64,000 nucleotides of DNA from Salegentibacter sp. 24 (GCF_004362395.1 NZ_SNWE01000018.1:20665-84664), one strand, 5' to 3'; positions 1 to 9,919 are shown, counted from the first letter of the stretch. Made by a program: numbers and translations. The notes: a model not told the origin generated them from the letters alone.

Positions 1-2
1 CA

Positions 3-1184
3 GCAAAAGAGAGTATTACCATTGAAGATAGCCTTGATAAAATCTGTGCTGCTTTTGAGCTCGAAGAACCAGGGAGTGCGAAAAAATTAAAACGGTTTAT
101 TGATAAGGCTCAGGATAATTATAATATCGCCATCAAGGACCTCGTATACCGACCAGGCGTTTCACCGTTAGAATTGGTTACTCCCACTACAGCAAAAAAA
201 ATTGGCCAGTTTTTTAGTACGATTTCTAAAGAAGTAAGGAAAGAATTTGAAAATGAAAAACTGATTCAAATTCTTGAATTCCCAGTTTTATTTCTTGGTG
301 CTAAGGCCAGTGATACACCCGCTTTTTACAGTTTTATGAATTATGCTGATTTTGGTCTCGGAACCTGGCACCCTAAAGGGGGAATGTACAAAGTTATTGA
401 AGCGATCGAAAGCTTGGCAATATCGCTGGGAATAAAGATGAATACCAATGCAGCGGTTTCTGAAATTTTTGTTGAGAAAGACATTGCTACAGGAATTAAG
501 GTCAATGGCAAGCAAATTAAAGCGGATTATATTCTAAGTGGGGCCGATTATCATCATACCGAAACTTTGCTTCCCGAATATAAAAGACAATACAAGGAAT
601 CATACTGGCAAAAAAAGACCTTCGCTCCTTCAGCTTTGCTTTTTTTTGCAGGTTTCAATAAAAAATTAGAAAATGTAACACACCATACTTTATTTTTTGA
701 TACCGATTTTGAAAAACATGCAAAAGCCATTTATGATGATGCACAGTGGCCAGAAAATCCATTATTTTATGCAAGTTTTCCTTCCGTAACCGATGATACG
801 GCTGCGCCGGATGGAAAAGAAGCTGGAATATTTTTAATTCCGTTGGCTCCAGATGTGGAAGACACTCCGGAAATTCGAGAAAAATATTTTCAAAAAATTA
901 TTGCTCGTTTTGAAAGCCTAACTTTTCAAAATGTAACCGATCACCTTCTTTTTAAAGAATCTTTTTGTGTAAAAGATTTTAAAAAAGATTACAACTCTTA
1001 TAAGGGTAATGCCTATGGTCTGGCAAATACGCTCTTGCAAACTGCATTTTTAAGACCTAAATTGAAGAGCAAAAAAGTGCACAGATTATTTTTCACCGGG
1101 CAACTAAGTGTTCCTGGTCCAGGGGTTCCTCCTTCTTTAATTTCAGGAAAGCTCGCAGCAGGATTAATTCAAAAAGAAAATTAA
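3..1184 (+). CDS. crtI: Phytoene desaturase CrtI (5' end outside window)
   Basis: Carotenoid desaturase that converts phytoene to lycopene through stepwise FAD-dependent dehydrogenation. The reading frame is already open at base 3 and has no stop before 1182, so the N-terminal FAD-binding part lies upstream of the window. A TTG at 174 is only an internal codon. The C-terminus has the family signature, seen as FFTGQLSVPGPGVPPS, followed by a GKLAAG motif that contacts FAD in this family. The stop is three bases before the crtB start, so the two are co-transcribed. It heads the visible crtI-crtB-crtZ-crtY operon, which would make a zeaxanthin-type yellow pigment. Identity is near certain; substrate range is inferred from the operon. 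Confidence 0.95.
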   Translation, partial: AKESITIEDSLDKICAAFELEEPGSAKKLKRFIDKAQDNYNIAIKDLVYRPGVSPLELVTPTTAKKIGQFFSTISKEVRKEFENEKLIQILEFPVLFLGAKASDTPAFYSFMNYADFGLGTWHPKGGMYKVIEAIESLAISLGIKMNTNAAVSEIFVEKDIATGIKVNGKQIKADYILSGADYHHTETLLPEYKRQYKESYWQKKTFAPSALLFFAGFNKKLENVTHHTLFFDTDFEKHAKAIYDDAQWPENPLFYASFPSVTDDTAAPDGKEAGIFLIPLAPDVEDTPEIREKYFQKIIARFESLTFQNVTDHLLFKESFCVKDFKKDYNSYKGNAYGLANTLLQTAFLRPKLKSKKVHRLFFTGQLSVPGPGVPPSLISGKLAAGLIQKEN

Positions 1185-1187
1185 ATT

Positions 1188-2027
1188 ATGAAAGCCATTT
1201 TTGACAACGTTTCACGGGCTTGTAGTAAAACTGTTACTCATCATTACAGCACCTCGTTCTCCACTGCTACAAGGATGCTCGCCCCCACTATCCGTCAGGA
1301 CATCTATAATATTTACGGCTTTGTACGCTTAGCCGATGAAATTGTAGATACTTTTCACAATTACGATAAAGAAAGACTCTTCAACGATTTTGAAGTAGAT
1401 CTTTACAAAGCAATAGAAGATAAAATTAGTTTAAATCCTATATTAAATGCCTTCCAGGAAACTGTACACAAGTATAAAATTGATGAATCGCTTTATCGTG
1501 CATTTATGAAGAGTATGCGGTTAGATTTATATAAATCTGACTATCTTAGTGTAGCAGAATATAAAGAATACATCTATGGCAGTGCAGATGTTGTTGGTCT
1601 TATGTGTTTAAAGGTATTTGTGAAGGGCGATAATAAGAAATATGAATCACTTAAACAATCTGCTATGAGCCTAGGCTCTGCCTTTCAGAAAGTAAATTTC
1701 TTAAGAGATTTAAAAGCCGATTTTGAGGACCTTAGTCGAAGTTATTTTCCTGGCACCAATCTTGAGCAATTAGATGAACCTAGCAAACAGCGAATTATAG
1801 CAGAAATTGAAGTAGATTTTAAACACGGCTTAAGCGGAATTGCTCATTTACCGGTAGAAGCTAAATTTGGTGTATACACAGCTTATATTTATTATAGAAA
1901 ATTATTACATAAACTTAAGAAAGTGCCATCCCTGGAGATTAGAAACAGTAGAATTCGGGTTCCTGATTATCAAAAAGCTGGGCTTTTGGCTAAATCTTAT
2001 ATTTCTTATAGATTAAATCTTATATAA
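1188..2027 (+). CDS. crtB: Phytoene synthase CrtB
   Basis: Condenses two geranylgeranyl diphosphates to phytoene, the first committed carotenoid step. The 279 residues are typical for the squalene/phytoene synthase family. The first aspartate-rich metal/diphosphate motif is DEIVD at residues 50-54, and the second is the region NFLRDLKADFED at about 170-181. The start ATG is three bases after the crtI stop, and the stop is one base before the crtZ ATG. Such tight spacing suggests translational coupling in one operon. A squalene synthase is the only realistic alternative, but crtI/crtZ/crtY neighbours make phytoene synthase much more likely. Confidence 0.95.
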   Translation: MKAIFDNVSRACSKTVTHHYSTSFSTATRMLAPTIRQDIYNIYGFVRLADEIVDTFHNYDKERLFNDFEVDLYKAIEDKISLNPILNAFQETVHKYKIDESLYRAFMKSMRLDLYKSDYLSVAEYKEYIYGSADVVGLMCLKVFVKGDNKKYESLKQSAMSLGSAFQKVNFLRDLKADFEDLSRSYFPGTNLEQLDEPSKQRIIAEIEVDFKHGLSGIAHLPVEAKFGVYTAYIYYRKLLHKLKKVPSLEIRNSRIRVPDYQKAGLLAKSYISYRLNLI

Positions 2028-2028
2028 T

Positions 2029-2478
2029 ATGGATATTTTATTATGGATATTTGTTTTTCTTGGCACCTTTGCTGCAATGGAAGGAATGGCCTGGTTTACT
2101 CATAAATATATCATGCACGGTCTTCTATGGAAATTACATAAAGATCATCACCATAAGGACCACAGTCACTGGTGGGAACGTAACGACCTCTTTTTTATAT
2201 TTTACGCCTTGGTAAGCATTGGTTTTTTCCTACTTTGGCGTTACGAAGATGTTTGGATCGGTTTGCCAATCGGTTTAGGTATTTTAGCCTACGGAATAAC
2301 TTATTTTACGGTCCACGACATTTTTATTCATCAACGCTTTAAAATTTTTAGAAATGCTAATAATTCCTATGCTAAAGGAATCAGAAGGGCGCACAAAATG
2401 CATCATAAACATCTTGGAAAAGACGATGGGGAATGTTTTGGAATGTTATTCGTACCTTTCAAATATTTTAAAAAATAA
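2029..2478 (+). CDS. crtZ: Beta-carotene 3-hydroxylase CrtZ
   Basis: Membrane di-iron hydroxylase that adds 3-hydroxyls to beta-carotene to make zeaxanthin. The 149-residue protein belongs to the fatty-acid hydroxylase superfamily and shows the expected histidine clusters: HKYIMH at about 25-30, HKDHHH at 37-42, then HDIFIH and HKMHHKH toward the C-terminus. Hydrophobic segments surround the clusters. The gene starts one base after crtB ends and is followed 23 bases later by crtY. The family and operon position make the function clear. Ketolase activity cannot be excluded, but CrtW-type ketolases are longer and differ in sequence. Confidence 0.93.
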   Translation: MDILLWIFVFLGTFAAMEGMAWFTHKYIMHGLLWKLHKDHHHKDHSHWWERNDLFFIFYALVSIGFFLLWRYEDVWIGLPIGLGILAYGITYFTVHDIFIHQRFKIFRNANNSYAKGIRRAHKMHHKHLGKDDGECFGMLFVPFKYFKK

Positions 2479-2501
2479 TTTAAAATGTTGCATCTAAGCC
2501 A

Positions 2502-3638
2502 ATGTTAGGTCCCAGATACTTTTATGTAATTATTGGTGGAGGTCTTGCGGGTCTCCAACTCGCCCGGCAACTTAGCCGGGATGTTTTTTTTAAAGGAAAA
2601 AGGATTGCAATAATAGATTCTGATTTTTCTTTACCTATTAAAACCTGGTGTTTCTGGGAGAAAGGAAAGGGTAAATGGGATGCTTTACTCACCAAGTCCT
2701 GGAGTAGGGGAAAGTTTATTTCATCCGAAAAAAATATAGATTTACAACTGCCTCCATATCGCTACAAGATGATTAAAGCGGCAGATTATCATCAGAAATT
2801 ACAGGAGGAAATTAAACTATCCGGAGATATTGAATTTATTACCGATGAAATTCAAAATATAGATCCCGTTACGATGAAAGCTAAAGGCAGGAAAAAATCT
2901 TACGGGGCCACGCATTTCTTTGATAGCAGAGTAGATCCTTCCTACCAGGAAAGTAAAAAACATACTACCATTTTTCAGCATTTTAAGGGGTGGGAAGTAG
3001 AAACAACAGATCCAATCTTTACACCGGATGCATTTACGATGATGGATTATCGAATTAAATATCCAGATGCTACCGCTTTTACTTACATTCTTCCCTATAC
3101 ACCAAATAAAGCTTTGGTTGAATATACCTTTTTTTCTCCCTTCTTAACCGAAGATAAAGTCTATGATGAAATGCTTCAGGATTATTTCAAAAAAATTCTA
3201 AAGACCAAAGATTTTCAAATTAAAAGCACTGAAACAGGCGTTATCCCAATGACAGATTATCCCTTTGATAATGCCAATACTCGATTAGTTACCAAAATTG
3301 GTACTGGTGGTGGCTGGGTAAAGCCTTCAACCGGCTATTCTTTTAAAAACACAGAAAAGCGTATCGCAAAAATCATAGAAAATATAAAAAGCGGCCGACT
3401 ACCAGGAGAACATTTAATCAATAATAAATTTAGAAAATATGATGCCATTTTCCTTGATGTGCTTGCTAAAAACAACCAAAAAGGAGAGGGAATTTTCACA
3501 AAATTCTATTCTAAAAATTCTCCGCAGGAAATTTTCAAGTATTTAGACGAAGAAACTTCAGTTTCCGAAGATCTAAAAATCATGTTGTCGCTATATAGCT
3601 TTGATTTTGTATTGTCATTCTTCAGAAAAGTCTTCTAA
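2502..3638 (+). CDS. crtY: Lycopene beta-cyclase CrtY
   Basis: Cyclises both ends of lycopene to give beta-carotene, using reduced FAD or NAD(P)H as cofactor. The 378-residue length is usual for the bacterial CrtY type. An N-terminal Rossmann motif is visible as IIGGGLAGLQLA (about residues 10-21), and the conserved GGWVKPSTGYSF block lies near residue 270. It is the last gene of the crtI-B-Z-Y operon. The start at 2502 places the dinucleotide-binding strand close to the N-terminus, as in homologues. Clear identity. Confidence 0.93.
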   Translation: MLGPRYFYVIIGGGLAGLQLARQLSRDVFFKGKRIAIIDSDFSLPIKTWCFWEKGKGKWDALLTKSWSRGKFISSEKNIDLQLPPYRYKMIKAADYHQKLQEEIKLSGDIEFITDEIQNIDPVTMKAKGRKKSYGATHFFDSRVDPSYQESKKHTTIFQHFKGWEVETTDPIFTPDAFTMMDYRIKYPDATAFTYILPYTPNKALVEYTFFSPFLTEDKVYDEMLQDYFKKILKTKDFQIKSTETGVIPMTDYPFDNANTRLVTKIGTGGGWVKPSTGYSFKNTEKRIAKIIENIKSGRLPGEHLINNKFRKYDAIFLDVLAKNNQKGEGIFTKFYSKNSPQEIFKYLDEETSVSEDLKIMLSLYSFDFVLSFFRKVF

Positions 3639-3690
3639 TTTAAATGCTATAAATGGAAACTAGATAATAGAGGACAATACTACATTTTAA

Positions 3691-3813
3691 TTATATACCG
3701 AAAATCTTCCTCACAATATCACCTACCTGTTGCTAGGGCAAAAAGAAAAAATTGAGAATTATATGATTGATGAATTATGTTTAGCTATTACCGGTTGGGA
3801 CAAAAATAGCTGA
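3691..3813 (+). pseudogene. Possible gene remnant downstream of crtY
   Basis: The interval between crtY and the convergent thioredoxin gene has a 40-codon open stretch with protein-like composition (it contains ENLPHNITYLLLGQKEK and ends ITGWDKNS before a TGA). There is no start codon and a TAA stands just upstream, so it may be the C-terminal tail of a lost gene. I do not recognise the family. It could equally be chance. Confidence 0.2.
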
Positions 3814-3891
3814 TCAAAAACCTCGTCGATAACTTCTAGGTTTTATCCACATCTTTGATACCACATAATTTTAAGGTACAAATTAAGAGAA

Positions 3892-4458
3892 TTATTTCTT
3901 TAGCAACCCGTCTATTGTATGCCTAAAACTCTGACTATTCCAATCGGCGGCACCAACTTTGTCTACCACAATTTTTCCATTTTGGTCAATGACGTAGGTG
4001 GAAGGCAGTGTATACCCATTTAAAGGTTTTGGATCGTCAGAAAGCATCCTGTAGCTGGAAAAATCATAACCTTTTCGCTTGAGAAAATTGTTGGTTGTTT
4101 CGTGGTCTTCTCCTGAAACAAAGTAAAAATCGATTTTATCTTTATAATCGACATATAGTTCTTGGAAACTTGGCATCTCAGCAATACAGGGAGGGCACCA
4201 TGTAGCCCAGTAATTTACAATAATTACTTTTCCCTTAGATTTACCAAAATCAATTTTTTCTCCCGATTTACTTTCTAGGGTCCAGTTATAATCTTCCAGT
4301 TGTCTTCTATCTTCCTTATCGGTCACCGATGGACTAAATGCAAAAATCTTGTTTACAACAATCTGAATAGGCTTACGAGTTTGCGGAATAATCAAAGCCA
4401 AAATAATTACAATAAATATAATATTTGCCCACTGGTTACTAAAGAGTTTTTTCATCAT
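3892..4458 (-). CDS. TlpA-like membrane-anchored thioredoxin
   Basis: Periplasm-facing thiol-disulfide oxidoreductase of the TlpA/ResA type. A single N-terminal membrane helix (IIFIVIILALII) is followed by a thioredoxin fold with the redox centre WCPPC inside YWATWCPPCIAEMP, and a cis-proline region LPSTYVID near the end. Such proteins reduce disulfides during cytochrome maturation or general envelope redox control; the specific partner cannot be told here. I prefer the ATG pair at 4458/4455 because the longer frame from 4488 adds ten polar residues before the membrane anchor. It stands alone, convergent with the carotenoid operon. Confidence 0.85.
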   Translation of the reverse strand: MMKKLFSNQWANIIFIVIILALIIPQTRKPIQIVVNKIFAFSPSVTDKEDRRQLEDYNWTLESKSGEKIDFGKSKGKVIIVNYWATWCPPCIAEMPSFQELYVDYKDKIDFYFVSGEDHETTNNFLKRKGYDFSSYRMLSDDPKPLNGYTLPSTYVIDQNGKIVVDKVGAADWNSQSFRHTIDGLLKK

Positions 4459-4515
4459 AGGATTTTTATTCTTAGACGTAGCAAACAAAGGTACTTAACA
4501 GCTAACTCTAAAGCA

Positions 4516-4650
4516 CAAAAAGAGGCTGATCAAAATTAGCTTTTCTGTCATTTTAACTCTTTTTAAAACCAAAGATTTTAAGGAGCTAACCATGAACCGA
4601 GTTCGGTTCTGGGTGAGATAGATTGCTTGAGTTTTAATCAGCCTCTTTAA
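4516..4650. repeat. Hairpin-ended intergenic repeat element (MITE/REP-like)
   Basis: A 12-base inverted repeat, AAAGAGGCTGAT at about 4519-4530 and ATCAGCCTCTTT at about 4636-4647, closes an approximately 105-base interior between the thioredoxin gene and aconitase. The sequence TTTTCTGTCATTTTAA just inside the left arm recalls dispersed hairpin repeats that are common between genes in this family. It carries no gene. It may also act as a bidirectional terminator between the two flanking minus-strand genes. Only one copy was noticed in this window. Confidence 0.5.
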
Positions 4651-4671
4651 ATACTATAAGACCGGTCTTAA

Positions 4672-6939
4672 TTATGCAGCATTCTGCTTTTTAATTAAGT
4701 TTAAAGCAGAACCATGTTTATACCACTCTATCTGAGGCTCGTTATAAGTATGGTTTGTTTTAATCGTGTCTTTACTGCCATCAGCGTGAACGATCTCTAC
4801 GGTAATTTGCTTATCTGGAGCAAATTCTTCAAGATCGATAAAGTTAAAGGTATCATCTTCCTGAATAAGATCATAATCGGCCTCATTGTCGAAAGTTAAA
4901 CCTAACATCCCTTGTTTTTTAAGATTGGTTTCGTGAATACGAGCAAAAGATTTTACAAGTACTACTTTCACTCCAAGGTGACGCGGCTCCATAGCTGCAT
5001 GCTCTCTTGAGGAACCTTCCCCATAGTTATGATCCCCTACCACAACTGTTGGAACACCTTCTTTTTTATATTCACGCTGTACAGCGGGCACACCATCGTA
5101 TTCACCGGTAAGTTGGTTTTTTACAAAATTTGTCTTTTTATTAAAAGCGTTAATCGCGCCGATAAGACAATTATTGGAAATATTATCTAAATGACCTCTG
5201 TAGCGTAACCACGGACCAGCCATAGAAATATGATCGGTAGTACATTTTCCAAAGGCTTTGATCAACAATTTAGCTCCTGTTAGGTTTTTTCCGTCCCAAG
5301 GCTCGAATGGAGTTAATAATTGAAGTCTTTCACTATCTTGTGCTACTTTCACTTCAACTGTTGCTCCATCTTCATTTGGTGCTAAGTAACCAGGATCTTC
5401 AACTGCAAAACCTTTGGTTGGCAATTCAATTCCTGTTGGTTCATCTAACATCACTTCTTCGCCGTCTTCGTTAATTAGTTTATCACGGGTAGGGTCAAAA
5501 TCTAAACGACCTGAAATTGCGATTGCCGCCACCATTTCAGGAGAACCTACGAAGGCATGGGTATTTGGATTACCATCAGCGCGTTTAGAGAAGTTACGGT
5601 TAAAAGAATGAACAATCGTATTCTTTTCCTCACCTTTTCTGTCACTTCGGTCCCATTGACCAATACAGGGTCCACAGGCATTGGTAAAGATAGTTGCGTC
5701 AAGGTCTTCAAAAATTTGCAACAAACCATCCCGCTCTGCTGTAAACCGAATTGTTTCCGACCCTGGATTAATACCAAAATCAGATTTAGCCTTTACCTTT
5801 TTATCTACAGCTTGTTTAGCGATTGATGCCGCACGGGTAAGGTCTTCATAGGAAGAGTTAGTACATGAACCTATTAATCCCCAATCTACGTTAATTGGCC
5901 AATCGTTTTCTTTTGCCTTAGCTCCCATTTCAGAAATAGGTGTTGCCAAATCGGGAGTAAATGGCCCGTTAAGGTGGGGTTTTAGCTCAGAAAGGTTTAT
6001 TTCAATCAGTTCATCAAAATACTGCTCTGGGTTTGCGTAAACTTCATCATCTCCGGTTAGATGTTCGCTGACCTTGTTCGCTGCATCCGCAACATCGGCT
6101 CGGTTGGTAGCACGCAGGTAACGATCCATAGATTCATCGTATCCAAAAGTTGAAGTGGTTGCACCTACTTCTGCTCCCATATTACAAATGGTACCTTTCC
6201 CTGTAGCTGACATAGACCGGGCTCCTTCCCCAAAATATTCTATTATTGCCCCGGTTCCTCCTTTTACAGTTAGAATTCCTGCTACTTTTAAAATCACATC
6301 TTTTGCAGCGGTCCAACCAGAAAGACTTCCAGTTAGTTTTACACCAATAAGCTTTGGAAACTTAAGTTCCCATGGCATTCCGGCCATTACGTCTACCGCA
6401 TCAGCTCCACCAACACCAATTGCAACCATTCCAAGTCCACCGGCATTTACCGTATGAGAATCAGTCCCAATCATCATTCCCCCAGGGAAAGCATAGTTTT
6501 CTAAAACCACCTGGTGAATAATTCCTGCACCAGGTTTCCAAAATCCAATTCCGTACTTATTAGAAACAGATTCAAGGAAATCAAAAACTTCGCTACTACT
6601 TTTATTTGCTGCCTGTAGATCAATTGCTGCTCCCATTTTGGCCTGAATAAGATGGTCACAATGTACCGTGGTGGGTACAGCAACCTGTTTTTTTCCAGCT
6701 TGCATAAATTGCAATAAAGCCATCTGGGCCGTTGCATCCTGGCAGGCAATCCTGTCTGGAGAAAATTCTACATAGTCTTTACCTCTTTGGTAAGCTTCTT
6801 TCGCTGTTCCATCCCATAAATGCGAATAAAGAATTTTTTCTGAAAGGGTCAAAGGTTTTCCAACTACCTCCCGTGCAGTATTCACACGTTCGGCCATTTG
6901 GCTGTAAACCTTCTTAATCATATCAATATCGTACGCCAT
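4672..6939 (-). CDS. acn: Aconitate hydratase (aconitase)
   Basis: Iron-sulfur enzyme of the TCA cycle that interconverts citrate and isocitrate. The 755 residues match the mitochondrial-type aconitase length. Three cluster cysteines are visible, in [10 protein letters not shown] and in [10 protein letters not shown]. The C-terminal swivel domain carries the [15 protein letters not shown] loop with the substrate-binding Ser-Arg. A candidate -7 box (TAAATTTG) lies about 33 bases upstream of the start. It stands as a single-gene unit. Identity is very secure. Confidence 0.96.
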   Translation of the reverse strand: MAYDIDMIKKVYSQMAERVNTAREVVGKPLTLSEKILYSHLWDGTAKEAYQRGKDYVEFSPDRIACQDATAQMALLQFMQAGKKQVAVPTTVHCDHLIQAKMGAAIDLQAANKSSSEVFDFLESVSNKYGIGFWKPGAGIIHQVVLENYAFPGGMMIGTDSHTVNAGGLGMVAIGVGGADAVDVMAGMPWELKFPKLIGVKLTGSLSGWTAAKDVILKVAGILTVKGGTGAIIEYFGEGARSMSATGKGTICNMGAEVGATTSTFGYDESMDRYLRATNRADVADAANKVSEHLTGDDEVYANPEQYFDELIEINLSELKPHLNGPFTPDLATPISEMGAKAKENDWPINVDWGLIGSCTNSSYEDLTRAASIAKQAVDKKVKAKSDFGINPGSETIRFTAERDGLLQIFEDLDATIFTNACGPCIGQWDRSDRKGEEKNTIVHSFNRNFSKRADGNPNTHAFVGSPEMVAAIAISGRLDFDPTRDKLINEDGEEVMLDEPTGIELPTKGFAVEDPGYLAPNEDGATVEVKVAQDSERLQLLTPFEPWDGKNLTGAKLLIKAFGKCTTDHISMAGPWLRYRGHLDNISNNCLIGAINAFNKKTNFVKNQLTGEYDGVPAVQREYKKEGVPTVVVGDHNYGEGSSREHAAMEPRHLGVKVVLVKSFARIHETNLKKQGMLGLTFDNEADYDLIQEDDTFNFIDLEEFAPDKQITVEIVHADGSKDTIKTNHTYNEPQIEWYKHGSALNLIKKQNAA

Positions 6940-6971
6940 TTTATTGTGTATTTAGTTCTCAAAAAGTCTCG

Positions 6972-6979
6972 CAAATTTA
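6972..6979 (-). promoter_or_regulatory. Candidate aconitase promoter -7 box
   Basis: TAAATTTG on the minus strand matches the Bacteroidota -7 consensus TAnnTTTG and lies 33 bases before the aconitase ATG. No convincing TTTG/TTG -33 box was found at the usual spacing, so support is partial. Confidence 0.4.
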
Positions 6980-7303
6980 AGAATTTCGAACGGATTTTGA
7001 AAATTAGAGGTGATTATCAAAATTTAATGAAAATAATTTTTCTTTTCATAATTTATGATGCTATAAATTTAACTAAACTTAATAAATGAATTGAATATTA
7101 TGAATTTCGTAAAATAAAGAATTTTTATTTTAAATAAATCAATGTATAATCGAAAAGAATTTAAAATTTAAACCCATTCTTGATAAGGCATATTATGCAT
7201 TACCTGAGTTTCTAAAAATATTATTCTGAAGATGAAGTAATTTTTTTCTACGAAATAAATAAACCACCGGTGCGAAAAATGGAAGTATAAACATGGAAAT
7301 TAT
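6980..7303. other. AT-rich gene-free interval
   Basis: This stretch upstream of aconitase and downstream of the small membrane protein gene is very AT-rich. I see no open frame with protein-like composition, no strong stem-loop and no repeat in it. Confidence 0.5.
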
Positions 7304-7510
7304 CTAGAATGTTTTATTATTTAGTTTCTGCCTAAACATATCTATTACTATAAATAACAAAAAAATAAAAAGAAGGCCTGTGGCAGTCCAGTTTAGATAA
7401 CTACTAAGAAGCATATCCAAACCCAAAACATTCGTAAAAAAATCGCTTCCCATTAATAGGTAAAAGAGAACACCTAATAAAACCCTATATTTAATAAATA
7501 TTGGTACCAT
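7304..7510 (-). CDS. Small two-helix membrane protein, function unknown
   Basis: Predicted 68-residue protein with two hydrophobic segments (VLLGVLFYLLMG and GLLFIFLLFIVIDMF) and a short charged tail. The ATG overlaps the stop of the MoxR-type ATPase by one base (TAATG), a layout typical of translational coupling, which is the main reason to accept it. I do not recognise a family. It may be an accessory of the MoxR/PPIase operon. Confidence 0.5.
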   Translation of the reverse strand: MVPIFIKYRVLLGVLFYLLMGSDFFTNVLGLDMLLSSYLNWTATGLLFIFLLFIVIDMFRQKLNNKTF

Positions 7511-8463
7511 TAAAATAAATCTCTGATAATTTTTTCTTCTGAAATTCCTTCGGCTTCTGCCTTATAGTTTTTAATGATTCTATGACGTAAAATTCCTATG
7601 GCGACTGCCTGTACATCCTCAATATCGGGCGAAAACTTTCCATTTACCGCCGCGTGCGATTTGGCACCCAGAATTAGGTTTTGTGAGGCGCGTGGACCCG
7701 CACCCCAATCCAGGTAATTCTTTACAAATCCCGGAGCGTTTTCTGAATCCGGTCTTGTTTTTCCAACTAGTTTTACAGCGTATTCCACTACGTTATCAGC
7801 TACCGGGATTCTACGAATTAATTGCTGAATTTCTACGATTTCTTCAGCAGAAAATAAAGCGTTAATCTTTTGTGTTTTATCTGAAGTTGTGCTTTTAACT
7901 ACATCGACTTCTTCTTGAAAACTTGGATACTCCAGCAGGATAGAGAACATAAACCTATCCAGTTGAGCTTCAGGCAAAGGATAAGTCCCCTCCTGCTCTA
8001 TAGGGTTTTGCGTGGCCAGTACAAAATAAGGATTAGCTAAACGGTAATTGTGCCCGGAAACAGTTACAGACCTCTCCTGCATTGCTTCTAATAAAGCAGC
8101 CTGAGTTTTAGGCGGGGTCCGGTTTATCTCATCGGCAAGAACGATATTTGAAAAAACCGGGCCTTTTATAAATTTGAAATTCCGCTTCTCATCCAGTATT
8201 TCTGCGCCAAGAATATCACTAGGCATAAGATCTGGGGTGAACTGAATTCTTTTAAAATCCAGACCAAGAGCCTGGGAAATAGTGTTCACCATTAATGTTT
8301 TAGCTAAACCGGGGACTCCAACAAGCAGCGAATGCCCTCCTGAAAAAACCGAAAGCAGAATCTGGTTTACAACCACATCCTGCCCTATAATAATTTTGGC
8401 AATTTCTTTCTTTAATTCCAGGTGCTTAACGACCAGGTTTTCTACAAGAGCAACGTCTGACAT
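7510..8463 (-). CDS. MoxR-family AAA+ ATPase
   Basis: Cytoplasmic AAA+ ATPase of the MoxR/RavA class, which act as chaperone-like remodellers often coupled to von Willebrand-A proteins. Walker A is GVPGLAKT at residues 49-56, Walker B is LADEINR at about 109-115, and sensor-1 is seen in LATQNPIEQEGTYPLPEAQ. Length (317) is usual. It lies 10 bases downstream of the SurA-like gene and is followed by a coupled small membrane protein. No VWA/DUF58 partner gene is next to it, which is a little unusual for MoxR. The client is unknown. Confidence 0.88.
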   Translation of the reverse strand: MSDVALVENLVVKHLELKKEIAKIIIGQDVVVNQILLSVFSGGHSLLVGVPGLAKTLMVNTISQALGLDFKRIQFTPDLMPSDILGAEILDEKRNFKFIKGPVFSNIVLADEINRTPPKTQAALLEAMQERSVTVSGHNYRLANPYFVLATQNPIEQEGTYPLPEAQLDRFMFSILLEYPSFQEEVDVVKSTTSDKTQKINALFSAEEIVEIQQLIRRIPVADNVVEYAVKLVGKTRPDSENAPGFVKNYLDWGAGPRASQNLILGAKSHAAVNGKFSPDIEDVQAVAIGILRHRIIKNYKAEAEGISEEKIIRDLF

Positions 8464-8473
8464 TGATAGAATA

Positions 8474-9919
8474 CTATTTTTTTAACCAGTTACTGGTATA
8501 TTCACAGTCTTTAAATTTCCCGTTCACTTTAATATAAGTATCGCCAATTTTTTCTTTCTGCCATTCTTCAATAGCTTCTAATTGCTTATCACGAAGTGCA
8601 AGTTCCTTTATTTTAGAATAATCCGTTGCATAATTTGCTTCGTGTTCAGGAATTCTTTGATTTACCTTTATCAGTTTAAAATATGGTCGCCCTGTTCTAT
8701 CCTGATCTCGTAGTATTAGGGAAAGTTCCCCTCCCTGTAACTCTCCAACTTCATCATATAATTTAGGATCTATTTTAGAAAGCTCAAATCGTGTATCTCC
8801 AGTTCTGGGATTAATAAGTTTTCCTCCATCGGCTCTGGTCTCTTCTTCATCCGAAAATCTACGGGCAGCTTCTGCAAAATCAATGGTTCCCTTTTCAACC
8901 ATCGTCCTAATACTATCAATTTTTGTCTTAGCTTTTTCAACCGATTCGTTGGTCACATCAGGAATACGCAAAATATGTCTAAGATCCACCTGCTGGCCTC
9001 TAATTCTATCTATTTGGATAATATGATATCCAAATTCTGTTTCAAATGGTTCGCTTACCTCACCTTCCTGTAAACTAAAAGCGACATCTTTAAATTCTTT
9101 CACGAAATTATCTTTACGGGAAAGCGTAATTCTACCGCCGTCTCTTGCACTTACAGGGTCTTGTGAATACAAAATGGCTTTGGTTGCAAAACTGGCATCA
9201 TTTTCTAAAATATCGGCCCGGTACTCGTTTAAACGATCGATTACATTTTGTTTTTGACTTTGTGGTATTTCAGGTTTAATCACAATTTGAGAGAGTTCTA
9301 TTTCCTCACCAAAAACCGGGAGTTCATCTTCTGGAATACTCTCATAATAAGCTCTTACTTCCTGAGGAGTAATGGAAACACTTTCTATAATTTTTTGCTG
9401 CATACGGCTTGCAAGCTGGCGTTCCTTATTGAGCTCAAACAATTCACTTCTAAATTCCGCTTCATTTTCTTTATTATAAAATTCCAGGACTTTTTCCATA
9501 GAACCTACCTGTCGAACCATTTCAGATATTTGCTGATCAATATAATTATTAACCTCGGCATCCATTATTATAATACTATCCTGAATAGCATGGTGCGCGT
9601 AGAGTTTATTCTCCATTAGCGAACCTGCGAGTTGGCAATCGGTTACATCGGCTGTAGACATTCCCTGGCTTTCCATATCCTTATACATCATAGCTACATC
9701 ACTATCAAGAATGATATAATCCCCAATTACAGCTGCAATTCCATCTACCTTTCTTCGCTCTGAATTGTCTACCTTAGCAATAGTATTTCGAGCGATTTCA
9801 TCTTCAGGTTGAATAGAGGTACTATCGGTCACAATAACATCTTGCGAGTACCCGGTAAAGCCAAATAAAACGGCTAAAATTAAGCCGCATGTTTTAATTA
9901 TAGATTTCAAATTGTTCAT
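8474..9919 (-). CDS. SurA-like periplasmic peptidyl-prolyl isomerase (two PpiC domains)
   Basis: Envelope chaperone/foldase that probably helps outer-membrane proteins fold. A signal peptide ends near GFTGYSQD. A SurA-type N-terminal helical region (VDGIAAVIGDYIILDSDV) is followed by two parvulin (PpiC) repeats, the first around EIELSQIVIKPE with GGRITL and FGYHIIQID, the second around VDLRHIL with DGGKL. I chose the ATG at 9919 (MNNLKSII) because the frame from 9952 adds a non-signal-like extension and overlaps the upstream lipoprotein gene by 59 bases; with 9919 the overlap is 26 bases. It is the middle gene of a three- or four-gene folding operon. Confidence 0.88.
   Translation of the reverse strand: MNNLKSIIKTCGLILAVLFGFTGYSQDVIVTDSTSIQPEDEIARNTIAKVDNSERRKVDGIAAVIGDYIILDSDVAMMYKDMESQGMSTADVTDCQLAGSLMENKLYAHHAIQDSIIIMDAEVNNYIDQQISEMVRQVGSMEKVLEFYNKENEAEFRSELFELNKERQLASRMQQKIIESVSITPQEVRAYYESIPEDELPVFGEEIELSQIVIKPEIPQSQKQNVIDRLNEYRADILENDASFATKAILYSQDPVSARDGGRITLSRKDNFVKEFKDVAFSLQEGEVSEPFETEFGYHIIQIDRIRGQQVDLRHILRIPDVTNESVEKAKTKIDSIRTMVEKGTIDFAEAARRFSDEEETRADGGKLINPRTGDTRFELSKIDPKLYDEVGELQGGELSLILRDQDRTGRPYFKLIKVNQRIPEHEANYATDYSKIKELALRDKQLEAIEEWQKEKIGDTYIKVNGKFKDCEYTSNWLKK

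Noticed and set aside
4657..4670. 14-bp perfect palindrome TAAGACCGGTCTTA just after the aconitase stop
   Set aside because: Too short and without a T-run to call a terminator; probably chance next to the inverted repeat.
9248..9619. 123-codon frame opposite the SurA-like gene
   Set aside because: It lies entirely opposite a well-supported gene and has the low-complexity look of an antisense frame.
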